IMG/VR virus record: IMGVR_UViG_3300046522_000253
Coordinates: 1 to 34,595 of that record
Length of the DNA stretch: 34,595 bases
Source: a virus
Direction: 5' to 3' (one strand)
The translations under genes were made by a program, and so were the position numbers. Positions 1-6,436 of this stretch are shown piece by piece. Under the pieces are notes generated by a model. The model made no database searches, was not told the origin of the DNA, and saw nothing but the letters and a program-made list of their open reading frames with translations. The stretch's first letter is position 1. The number at the start of each line of letters is the position of its first letter.

Positions 1-2047
1 CCACATCGACGCTGGTCATCCCGGTGCGCTGCAGCTTGATCCAGTTGCCGCTGTCCTTGCGCCATTCCACGTCATAGGCGACGGCACCGTTCACCGCTGG
101 CCAGGTGATGGTCATGGTGGCGACGGCGATACCCTGAGACACAACAGAATTCGACGTGACTGTGACGCTGGCCGGGGCTGGAACCACGGTGATTGGAATC
201 ACGCTGATCGGCCGTTCTTCCAAACGTGCGCCGGTGTCGATGTAAGCGAACTTGCTCGGTTCGTACTGCAGCGCGCTGATCTCGAAGTCGCCCTCGGCGG
301 TGCGCTTGGTCCGCAATACACGATAGAGCGGGATTGCCAGATCATCGGCATCCAGCGCCCACTGAAGTTGCGGCAGAGGCGCCTCGCTGTAGTGGGTGGT
401 CACCGTCACCGCGCGGTTGTTGACGCTCTGTACGGTGCGGCCTTCCGCCCGCCCGCCTGGTAGGTTGATGATTAGCCGATCACCAGCCTTGGCCTGGGTG
501 TCACGGTCGAGCGTTACAACCCGGCCAGCAACCGCCGAGATTCGCCCGCCTACCTCGCGCCCGGCCAGCAGGGAATCCGCCACTGGGATGATGTGACCAG
601 GGAGCGGAATAACACCCTCCATGCCGGTCTTGAACGAGACGGTGCGGTCCTGGTTGTTGCTCAGGATCGCCCACTTGCCGCGGCGCTGAGCTTCGGATGC
701 GCGCGTACATCCAATAGCGCTCAGCTCGGTCGGCTTGTCGCCCAAGCGACGCTGAAGATCCAGATCAGCGAACGGAATGACGTCGGTGTCGTAGTTGTTG
801 GCCGGGTTGTCGTAGCTGACCAAAGCCCGGGTGTATCGGGTTTTCGCCGAAGCGCTGCCGTAGGAGAACTTCCCGTCGATGACGTTGGCCCGTGTGAACA
901 CGTAGTCGAAGTCCTGCGCGCGCGGCATGTCCGCCTGCATAACCAGCTGGCCCTGAGCCCAGTAGGTCATGCCCCGGTAGATGCCGGCGATATCCCGCAG
1001 CAGCGACCAGGCATCAGCCTTTCCCTGCAAGTTCATGTCGCACAGGAAACGCGGCTCGACGCCGCCAAGGCCATTCGGCACCAGCTGGTCGCAGTACTGC
1101 GAAATCCGGTAGAGCTCCCACTTGTCGACCATGAACGGTTTAATGCGCTTGCCCAAGCCGAATCGGTCCTCGGTGCACACGCCGTAAGTGATCCAGGCCG
1201 GGTTATTGGTCCAGGCCTGCTTCATGCTGCCGTCCCACGTCCCGGTGTAGGTGCGTGCGATTGGGTCGTAGTTGCTCGGTACCTGCCAGCGGCGCGCCCG
1301 GCACTTCACGGTAACGGCGGGAATGTTGGTGAACTGCTCGGCATCGAACTCGATGTAGAGCAGCGCGGTGTTCGGGTAGCGCAACTTGGCGTCGATGACT
1401 TCAGTGAAGCCGGCGATCAGCATGGTGTCAGCGATCTTGTTGCTGTTCTGGTTCAGCGTCAGCCGGCGCACGCGGATCTGCCAGCCAGTGGTGGCGTCCG
1501 GCAGATCGATCCGGCGGGAGCGCTCGTAGCGCGTGGTGGTCTTGCCGTCCACGGCATCCACTGCCACTTGCTGATAGGCGCCGCCGTCGGTGGCCACGTC
1601 GATGGCGTACTCGATGCGGTAGCCGACGATGTTGCCTTCATCATCCTGACGCTGAAGCGCTGGCCAGGCGAAACGCACGCGCACGGCCGACAGCTGAATG
1701 TTGGTGATCGAGCGTACCCACGGGGAGTCACTGCGCAACTCCACGTTCAGCGAGGTTTCATTCTCGACCGACGGGATGCCCGGGATATAGGTCTGATCCA
1801 CGGAACCCGGGCGCCAGTCCCACTTCACGTTGGGGAAGTTGTAGTTGCCGCTCGCGTCCCGGATCGGGGTGTTGTCGAGGTAGATGTCGTAATCGGTCGG
1901 GATTTCGTCAAACTCGCCCTCGCCCACGGCGATCAACAGCTTGGCCAGGTTGGTCGAGCGCAGGCTGTCGCTGGCCTCGGTCGGCGATTTTGGCTTGCTG
2001 CTGCCGCCCTTCTCGCCGTGAATGTCGATCTGCTGTGCTGCGCCCAT
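1..2047 (-). CDS. J: Tail tip / host-specificity protein J, partial (C-terminus outside window)
   Basis: Central tail-tip protein that contacts the receptor and triggers DNA ejection. The frame is open from ATG at 2047 (SD GGAGG, 2053-2057) to base 1 without a stop, giving 682 codons; lambda J is about 1130 aa, so the C-terminal receptor-binding part is missing. The N-terminus begins MGAAQQIDIHGEKGG, followed by the conserved J core: the SPTEASDSLRST segment, the DNTPIRD segment near residue 60, and KQAWTNNPAWITYGV about a third of the way in. The last 60 visible residues (PASVTVTSNSV, TITWPAV, AYDVEWR) look like the start of a fibronectin type III domain. It is last in the K-I-J series and is separated from I by an intrinsic terminator, so it may be expressed by readthrough. 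Confidence 0.95.
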   Translation of the reverse strand, partial: MGAAQQIDIHGEKGGSSKPKSPTEASDSLRSTNLAKLLIAVGEGEFDEIPTDYDIYLDNTPIRDASGNYNFPNVKWDWRPGSVDQTYIPGIPSVENETSLNVELRSDSPWVRSITNIQLSAVRVRFAWPALQRQDDEGNIVGYRIEYAIDVATDGGAYQQVAVDAVDGKTTTRYERSRRIDLPDATTGWQIRVRRLTLNQNSNKIADTMLIAGFTEVIDAKLRYPNTALLYIEFDAEQFTNIPAVTVKCRARRWQVPSNYDPIARTYTGTWDGSMKQAWTNNPAWITYGVCTEDRFGLGKRIKPFMVDKWELYRISQYCDQLVPNGLGGVEPRFLCDMNLQGKADAWSLLRDIAGIYRGMTYWAQGQLVMQADMPRAQDFDYVFTRANVIDGKFSYGSASAKTRYTRALVSYDNPANNYDTDVIPFADLDLQRRLGDKPTELSAIGCTRASEAQRRGKWAILSNNQDRTVSFKTGMEGVIPLPGHIIPVADSLLAGREVGGRISAVAGRVVTLDRDTQAKAGDRLIINLPGGRAEGRTVQSVNNRAVTVTTHYSEAPLPQLQWALDADDLAIPLYRVLRTKRTAEGDFEISALQYEPSKFAYIDTGARLEERPISVIPITVVPAPASVTVTSNSVVSQGIAVATMTITWPAVNGAVAYDVEWRKDSGNWIKLQRTGMTSVDV

Positions 2048-2062
2048 GCTTTCCTCCAGGCA

Positions 2063-2085
2063 TAAAAAAACCGCCTCACGGGCGG
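2063..2085 (-). terminator. Intrinsic terminator between tail genes I and J
   Basis: On the minus strand a GC stem (CCGCC/GGCGG, loop of five) is followed by seven Ts. It lies between the stop of the I-like gene and the start of J, inside what should be one late transcript, so late RNA polymerase must read through it, as Q-modified polymerase does. Confidence 0.7.
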
Positions 2086-2104
2086 CCTGCTTGCTGCGTG
2101 TTGC

Positions 2105-2701
2105 TTAGATTTTGTCTTCGGCGTAGATCGAGGCGGAAATGATCATGCCGCCCCATCGGCGCTCGCCGATGCAGATCGGCACCGGGTTGCCGCTGGCCGT
2201 GGTGTTCTTGGCGCTGCCGAAGGCATAGGAGGGCGCGTTCTCGGGGGATGCGCTCTGCTTCAGTCCTGACGCCTGCGGGCTGAGCATCTGGATGACGCCT
2301 CCTGCGATAAGCCCGATACCCGCCGGAGCCAAGTAAGGCGCGGTAACAGGGAACACGTAAGAGATCGCCAATAACACAACGCCCATTACTGTCTGCAAGA
2401 CGCCTCCACGCTTACTTCCCTCAATCACTGGGACTATTCGAATCTCACGAGTGCCGCCGAGATCAAAATCTGTCTCGCCAACATTTCTGCGATTTCGGAA
2501 CACTGCGAAACGCATGCCCAAGGAGGCAAGTCGTTTAATTTCCCGCTCGAATCCCTCGATGGTGCAATTCAAAGCCTTAAACACTTCGCGGGAAGTTCCT
2601 GAGTCGATCTGCTTCGAGTGCTCTCTCCCAAACTTTTTGGCGAGGGATCCAGAGAGCTTGACGATAGTCATGCCCGTGGCGAACGAAACGGCGGCGGCCA
2701 T
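2105..2701 (-). CDS. I: Tail assembly protein I (TapI-like)
   Basis: 198 aa, the length and position of lambda tail assembly protein I, which helps build the tail tip together with K, L and J and is not thought to stay in the virion. Features are a KFGREHSK segment near residue 25, a central FEREIKRL helix, the GETDFDLGG segment, then a hydrophobic stretch (VVLLAISYVF, about residues 107-117, and a Gly-rich AGIGLIAGG), and a C-terminus with PVPICIGERRWGGMIISA that is typical of the family. The start is ATG 2701 with GGAGAAAA just upstream. Flanked on both sides by minus-strand terminators, which is unusual within a tail operon. Confidence 0.88.
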   Translation of the reverse strand: MAAAVSFATGMTIVKLSGSLAKKFGREHSKQIDSGTSREVFKALNCTIEGFEREIKRLASLGMRFAVFRNRRNVGETDFDLGGTREIRIVPVIEGSKRGGVLQTVMGVVLLAISYVFPVTAPYLAPAGIGLIAGGVIQMLSPQASGLKQSASPENAPSYAFGSAKNTTASGNPVPICIGERRWGGMIISASIYAEDKI

Positions 2702-2717
2702 GATTTTCTCCTTCCAT

Positions 2718-2740
2718 AAAAAAACCGCCTTTCGGCGGCC
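2718..2740 (-). terminator. Intrinsic terminator upstream of tail gene I
   Basis: Minus-strand stem CCGCC-tttc-GGCGG followed by seven Ts. It ends the lipoprotein transcript just before the I gene. It is nearly identical in stem and tail to the terminator between I and J, so the two bracket gene I. Confidence 0.7.
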
Positions 2741-2746
2741 TTGTGT

Positions 2747-3088
2747 TTATCGGCATTTCTGAAGCGAGTCTCGTAAACCTCCACGCCCCAGCTGAGACCA
2801 TGCCACTCGCTGGTAGAGTTTCGCGACACTGCCCGATTTGGTCTGGCTTATATCCAGCACATCGTCAGTTTGCTGTGCGAAACCATTGACGAGACGGTAG
2901 CCGGCCGATGTTTCGGTCATGCCGGCATTCGAGTTGTGCTCCTGCCATTCCGGGAATACACAAAGCGCAAATGCTTTCGGTGTCTTCGCGGATGCAACCG
3001 TGACTGCCGGAGATGTCGACATCAAATCGGATGGCGATGAGCACCCAGCCAACAGCGCTACCGCCAACGCTCCTACGAAAAATTTCAT
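2747..3088 (-). CDS. Small prophage lipoprotein, unknown function
   Basis: 113 aa. It starts with Lys-Phe-Phe, then a hydrophobic core (VGALAVALLAGC) ending in a clear lipobox LLAGC, so it should be lipidated at that Cys and anchored to a membrane. Ser follows the Cys, with no Asp at +2, which suggests the outer membrane. The start is ATG 3088, chosen because AGGAGT lies 7 nt upstream; an upstream in-frame GTG sits too close to that SD. Mature part: ALCVFPEWQEH and RLVNGFAQQTDDVLDI segments and a C-terminal Cys. It is inserted between the K and I tail genes next to a toxin-antitoxin module, and such placement suits a lysogenic-conversion gene such as superinfection exclusion. That role is inference; I do not recognise the family. 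Confidence 0.72.
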   Translation of the reverse strand: MKFFVGALAVALLAGCSSPSDLMSTSPAVTVASAKTPKAFALCVFPEWQEHNSNAGMTETSAGYRLVNGFAQQTDDVLDISQTKSGSVAKLYQRVAWSQLGRGGLRDSLQKCR

Positions 3089-3336
3089 GCAGGTCACTCC
3101 TGTGGAAAGGGCTGGAAGATATCACTGGTTTGCAGCTTTACGAACCACGCGCGTATTGAAAAATTGCCCACAGAGACTGCGCGATATTTGCTTGCTGACA
3201 TCTGAAATCGACCAGTTTGGCGAATCTCGCTGTAGCACAATTGACGCACCCGAGGATGAATATACGTTCATCGAAAACATTGTTCTATGCGTCTAGTCTG
3301 CAGGTTCCGACATAGTGACTACAGGAGTAACCCACC
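3089..3336. other. Divergent intergenic region between the lipoprotein and a plus-strand small gene
   Basis: 248 bp, AT-richer than the tail genes, separating divergently read genes, so it should hold promoters for both. No convincing -35/-10 pair was found; TTGACG at 3243-3248 with TATACG downstream has a poor 14-bp spacer. No gene is supported here. Confidence 0.4.
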
Positions 3337-3498
3337 ATGTTCTCGCACGAAAGCATCCCGCTGATCATCATTTTCATCATCATGCTGCTTGGCGTGCTTA
3401 CCGCCGTCCTCCATCCGGTACATGCGTTCTATAGCTGGCTTCAGAGGCGCAGGGAAAAATCATCCAGCGAGATCGCGAAAGAGGTGGATTCGCGCTGA
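3337..3498 (+). CDS. 53-aa single-pass membrane protein (moron)
   Basis: Begins MFSHESIPL and has one strong hydrophobic segment at about residues 9-29 (IIIFIIMLLGVLTAVL), followed by a basic stretch (LQRRREK) and an acidic tail. This predicts one transmembrane helix with a charged cytoplasmic tail. The start is ATG 3337 with AGGAG 9 nt upstream; the stop is TGA 3496-3498. It runs opposite to the tail operon and is followed directly by its own intrinsic terminator, the classic layout of an independently expressed moron. Membrane proteins of this size in prophages often affect superinfection or lysis, but nothing here proves a function. Confidence 0.72.
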   Translation: MFSHESIPLIIIFIIMLLGVLTAVLHPVHAFYSWLQRRREKSSSEIAKEVDSR

Positions 3499-3511
3499 AG
3501 TTTTTTTAACG

Positions 3512-3535
3512 AGCCCGGCTAAGTCCGGGCTTTTT
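3512..3535 (+). terminator. Intrinsic terminator of the 53-aa gene
   Basis: Stem AGCCCGG/CCGGGCT with a 6-nt loop and five Ts, 13 bp after the stop. The sequence after the stem (ctttttgttgcctg) recurs after other prophage terminators in the window. Confidence 0.8.
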
Positions 3536-3561
3536 GTTGCCTGTTTGGATCAGCGGAAACG

Positions 3562-3588
3562 AAAAAGCCCAGCGGGTTGGCTGGGCTT
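3562..3588 (-). terminator. Intrinsic terminator of the YhaV toxin operon
   Basis: Stem AGCCCAGC/GCTGGGCT (8 bp, 6-nt loop) with five Ts on the minus strand. It lies just past the toxin stop and is back-to-back with the plus-strand terminator of the 53-aa gene. Confidence 0.78.
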
Positions 3589-3606
3589 CTAATCACTCAT
3601 TCACAT

Positions 3607-4113
3607 TTAGTCTTCTTTAGCTTCTGTCAGGCCACCTGCCTCTGAGAGCCCCGTGCATGCTGCGTGTAGATCTTCGAAAGAGTTCGGCATTTTTTTACTT
3701 TTCAGCATTGCGGCAAAAACAGCGTAGACGTCATGCTTATCGCCGTCTTTGCGAATCGTTCTCTCATCATTGAACCATGCGTAGAGGATCGTCTTGGGGG
3801 CTTCAGACCTGAACTGAAAGAAAAGACGATATCGCGACGGCAGCCCCTTCTTCACGCGAAACCAATGACGATGCAACTTACCAAGCGTCGATCCTTGCCT
3901 GAAATCCTTGTGATTTGGGTTGTCAGGAACGTGATGACGGATGTAGTCGGAAACGCTTTCATACAGATCGAAATCCGGATGCCGGTGAAAATTCTCTGGA
4001 TCTTTCTTGATCAGAGCCTGCACACGACGGATTAGCTCCGATAATCGCGCAATAAAAAACGGATGTGCGTATAACGCCCATCCGTTTTGTGTCGTGACCG
4101 AATTCTCAGCCAC
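3607..4113 (-). CDS. YhaV-family type II toxin (ribonuclease)
   Basis: 168 aa, against 154 in E. coli YhaV. The N-terminus carries the family signature NGWALYAHPFF (from residue 10), then KDPENFHRHP, FRQGSTLGKLHRHW, and the conserved RVKKGLPSRYRLFFQF and ILYAWFNDERTIRKDG-KHDVYAVFAAMLK blocks that match YhaV closely. YhaV toxins are RelE-superfamily RNases that cut mRNA/rRNA and are neutralised by PrlF. The start is GTG 4113, 3 nt after the antitoxin stop, with weak SD (AAGGGTTG), so translation is probably coupled to the antitoxin. The module sits in the tail region on the same strand as the late genes, with its own terminator; the likely role is prophage maintenance or abortive defence (inference). 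Confidence 0.85.
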   Translation of the reverse strand: MAENSVTTQNGWALYAHPFFIARLSELIRRVQALIKKDPENFHRHPDFDLYESVSDYIRHHVPDNPNHKDFRQGSTLGKLHRHWFRVKKGLPSRYRLFFQFRSEAPKTILYAWFNDERTIRKDGDKHDVYAVFAAMLKSKKMPNSFEDLHAACTGLSEAGGLTEAKED

Positions 4114-4116
4114 AGG

Positions 4117-4317
4117 TCAACCCTTCAACAGTTCGCTACGACGATTTGCATCGGCCAAGGCGCGAATTTCGTCCATCTGAAGAAAAAGACTGCGTGGAAT
4201 CGGCTGAATATTTTCCGGGTTCGCCTTAATATCTTGATCAAGCAGGTCAAGGAATTCAGCTTCGGTCTGAAGCTCAGCCTTCCTTTCAGCCAACGAGATG
4301 ACATTGCCTTTAGACAT
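4117..4317 (-). CDS. Minimal PrlF-like antitoxin lacking the DNA-binding domain
   Basis: 66 aa from ATG 4317 (SD AGGAGAGAGG directly upstream; an in-frame ATG six codons earlier contains this SD and is rejected). E. coli PrlF is 111 aa with an N-terminal AbrB/SpoVT DNA-binding domain and a C-terminal YhaV-binding part. This protein matches only the latter: AEFLDLLDQDIKANPEN corresponds to PrlF residues reading AFLRFLDADIQNNPQ (recalled from memory). The first 20 residues (SKGNVISLAERKAEL) have no AbrB fold signature, and no second ORF upstream supplies one. It is encoded directly before the YhaV-like toxin. Repression of its own promoter therefore has to work some other way, or is absent. Confidence 0.78.
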   Translation of the reverse strand: MSKGNVISLAERKAELQTEAEFLDLLDQDIKANPENIQPIPRSLFLQMDEIRALADANRRSELLKG

Positions 4318-4571
4318 GACCTCTCTCCTATGCAAAATTAAATCCCTTAAAAGTCAGTAGGATAAGCGGCTTACATGCTGCAACCTGACAAATTTTTTCT
4401 AATAATACTTGCGCTTCGTAGGATCACTGTAGATCACAATGGTTCACGCGGTGTGCATTTAACACCATCAAAGCTAAATAATGAAAGCTTGATCATGTAA
4501 CAGAGCCCTCCCCCTGTACGAATGCCCAGTATCGGCCTGCCGCCCCACAAATAGTCGCCATCACTGCCGTA
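4318..4571. promoter_or_regulatory. Intergenic region upstream of the toxin-antitoxin operon
   Basis: 254 bp without a gene, AT-rich in parts. It contains three direct repeats with exact 10-bp spacing (GATCAC 4422, GATCAC 4432, GTTCAC 4442). It also holds a GCTAAAT half-site (4473-4479) resembling the CI operator arm, within an AAGCT...AGCTT inverted repeat. A TATTAT candidate -10 lies on the minus strand near 4404-4409; no good -35 was found. It is a plausible control region for the antitoxin promoter. Confidence 0.4.
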
Positions 4572-5336
4572 TCACATGGCTGGCTGTGCATCCTTGTGCC
4601 TGAGGATCAGGCGTGTCCGATCGAGCCACGGCCCACCGAACACGATGACCTCCGACGGCCTTCCGTATAAGTGATGCAGCAGGAAAGGCCCAGGGCCGAA
4701 GGTCGCCGCGTCTTCGCCAGGCAGTGACGGACTGGCGCCGAGGAATATCCCCGCATGATTCGGGTAAACCGTCCGGCCTACCTCCATTACGATCATGTCA
4801 CCTCGCTGAGGCTGGTCGACCCGGTAGAACCCGGCGGCCTCATAGTTGGCTTCGTACAGGCTGGTGTTGTCCTTGCTCTCCCACCAGCCGTCGGCGCGAT
4901 TGAAGGCTTCAAACTCCAGTCCCCACTCGCGCTGATACCAATCCGCGCAGACCTGCCAGCAGTCCCAGGCGCCGTGCACAAACGGCCGCTTGAGCAGTGG
5001 CGTCTCGCCGGAAGGCATGACCGTGCGCAGGTCGCCTTCAGGCCAACTCAGGATGTGCCACGGCATTGCGGTTGCTTCGCATATGGCCAAGTCGCGCGGT
5101 GAAGGCCGACTGGTGGCGTCCGGGTGAGAATGGACGATGCCGATTACTTCGCCGATATCTTCCGCCGCAGCATAGTCTTCAGGGTCAATTCGGAATTCCT
5201 CGTTGGGTTCCGATGCGATGTTTCGACATGGGTAATACTGCTGTTTGCGCCCAATTCCCAGCAGCAGGCCGCAGCACTCCTTCGGGTACTCGGCCGCCGC
5301 GTGTGCCTGAATAGCGTTCAAAATGTGCTTACGCAT
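4572..5336 (-). CDS. K: Tail assembly protein K (JAMM/MPN plus NlpC/P60 peptidase)
   Basis: 254 aa two-domain tail protein. The N-terminal JAB/MPN metallopeptidase has Glu20 (YPKECCG) and the metal motif H69-S-H71-P...D82 (HSHPDATSRPSPRD). The C-terminal NlpC/P60 domain has the Cys at DCWQVC (C126 or C130) and a His in YPNHAG (H194). In lambda, K acts in tail-tip assembly, and its peptidase domains are thought to process tail proteins or act on peptidoglycan. It starts at ATG 5336 with AGGAG upstream, 2 nt after the L stop, so the two are translationally coupled. The next tail gene (I) is displaced about 1.9 kb away by the inserted toxin-antitoxin, membrane protein and lipoprotein genes. Confidence 0.93.
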   Translation of the reverse strand: MRKHILNAIQAHAAAEYPKECCGLLLGIGRKQQYYPCRNIASEPNEEFRIDPEDYAAAEDIGEVIGIVHSHPDATSRPSPRDLAICEATAMPWHILSWPEGDLRTVMPSGETPLLKRPFVHGAWDCWQVCADWYQREWGLEFEAFNRADGWWESKDNTSLYEANYEAAGFYRVDQPQRGDMIVMEVGRTVYPNHAGIFLGASPSLPGEDAATFGPGPFLLHHLYGRPSEVIVFGGPWLDRTRLILRHKDAQPAM

Positions 5337-5338
5337 GG

Positions 5339-6088
5339 TCAGCTCCTGGCAATCAGAGATACGGCCGGGAAGCCGCCGAATGGCAATGGGTTGCCCTCAC
5401 CGAAGCGCGGGATACAACCCCGGCCCAGCGTGGCGTCACACTCATCCAGCTCAGGGTTATCGGTGACAACCCCGTCTTTGGTGACGTATGGCCCGGTGTA
5501 GCCGCAGTTCGGCCCGCGATAGCCGCCAGTGAGGCACCAGTGGCACAAGGTTGTAGCCTGGCGGCCGATTGACTCACCGCCCACGTCACCCGGGCTGGCA
5601 AGCTCCCAACTGACAGTCTCCCCGTCCTCGTTCGTTTTCTGGTCGATGTACCAGACCTCAATCGTCTCTTGGGTTGGGTCTGCCGTGGGATTCCCGCTCG
5701 GAAAGTTCTGCGCATCCAGGTACGTGCCCAGCGTGTGGCGCATGGTCAGCTTGAACTCGAGCAGGTCGTCGAACGCCAAACACAGCGCGGTAATGCGCCC
5801 GTTGACGTTGCCGATCGAAAGCGTTGGGCGTACCGCCGTGCCATCGCCATTGGCCTCAATGCCGTCGATCTGCATTGGCCAGGCGCCGTACTCGTTGCCC
5901 TGCCACCAGATCGCTTTGGCCGGCAGCAGGTCGGCATCGGCGCCGGCGGCGATAAGCTCCGCGGGCGTATGCGGGATCGCATGTCCGTGGAAGCGCAGCA
6001 CGTCCGCACCGTAGCCCGAACCGTCCAGTTCAAAGAGCAGCACTTCGCTGCCAGGCTCAAGAACCTGGATGTCACTGATCAGCGGCAT
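5339..6088 (-). CDS. L: Minor tail protein L
   Basis: 249 aa, close to lambda L (232). L bridges the tail tube end to J at the tail tip. The N-terminus MPLISDIQVLEPGSEVLLFELDG is typical. The C-terminal third holds the four-Cys cluster expected for the iron-sulfur site: C..C in TLCHWC, GPNCGYTG and LDECDATLGRGC. ATG 6088 has a good SD (AAGGGG, 5 nt upstream). It lies between M and K in the standard lambda order. Confidence 0.93.
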   Translation of the reverse strand: MPLISDIQVLEPGSEVLLFELDGSGYGADVLRFHGHAIPHTPAELIAAGADADLLPAKAIWWQGNEYGAWPMQIDGIEANGDGTAVRPTLSIGNVNGRITALCLAFDDLLEFKLTMRHTLGTYLDAQNFPSGNPTADPTQETIEVWYIDQKTNEDGETVSWELASPGDVGGESIGRQATTLCHWCLTGGYRGPNCGYTGPYVTKDGVVTDNPELDECDATLGRGCIPRFGEGNPLPFGGFPAVSLIARS

Positions 6089-6097
6089 AGTCGCCCC

Positions 6098-6436
6098 TTA
6101 TGGTTGGAAGGCACGGTCAAAAGTGGCCGTGAGTTTGAAAACGCCGCCGCCCACCGGAGTGGGTACGGGATTCGTGCAGGTGAACAGGCCGAGCTGGCCT
6201 AGAGGCGTGGTCCAGAGGAATGCCTTCGCCCCGGCGTGCCGGTCAAAGAACGCCATGATCTCCAGCACCTTGGCTATTTGACCGGTGTAGGTAATCGGAT
6301 AGGCGTCCTCTTTGTTGTTCGGGCCGTCGCCAGCCGTCTGCTTGTAGCCGTTACCGAACTGCGAGGTGCGCACCCGATAGGTAATTTCGGGTGCGTCACC
6401 GTGCTGAGTTGGCCAGGTGAATGTATCAATCGCCAT
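6098..6436 (-). CDS. M: Minor tail protein M
   Basis: 112 aa, matching lambda M (109). Signature segments: FTWPTQHGDAPEITYRVRTSQFGNGYKQ at the N-terminus and the AKAFLWTTPLGQ and FTCTNPVP stretches near the C-terminus. M caps the tape measure/tail tip complex. Its ATG overlaps the tape measure stop (TGATG), so it is translated by coupling. It sits 9 nt upstream of L. Confidence 0.93.
   Translation of the reverse strand: MAIDTFTWPTQHGDAPEITYRVRTSQFGNGYKQTAGDGPNNKEDAYPITYTGQIAKVLEIMAFFDRHAGAKAFLWTTPLGQLGLFTCTNPVPTPVGGGVFKLTATFDRAFQP

Noticed and set aside
593-2065. 490-aa open frame on the plus strand
   Set aside because: It is the antisense shadow of the J gene, which carries clear tail-tip sequence on the minus strand.
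2919-3296. 125-aa plus-strand frame ending in TIDAPEDEYTFIENIVLCV
   Set aside because: Most of it is antisense to the lipoprotein gene, with no SD. The last part reads somewhat like protein but cannot be supported.
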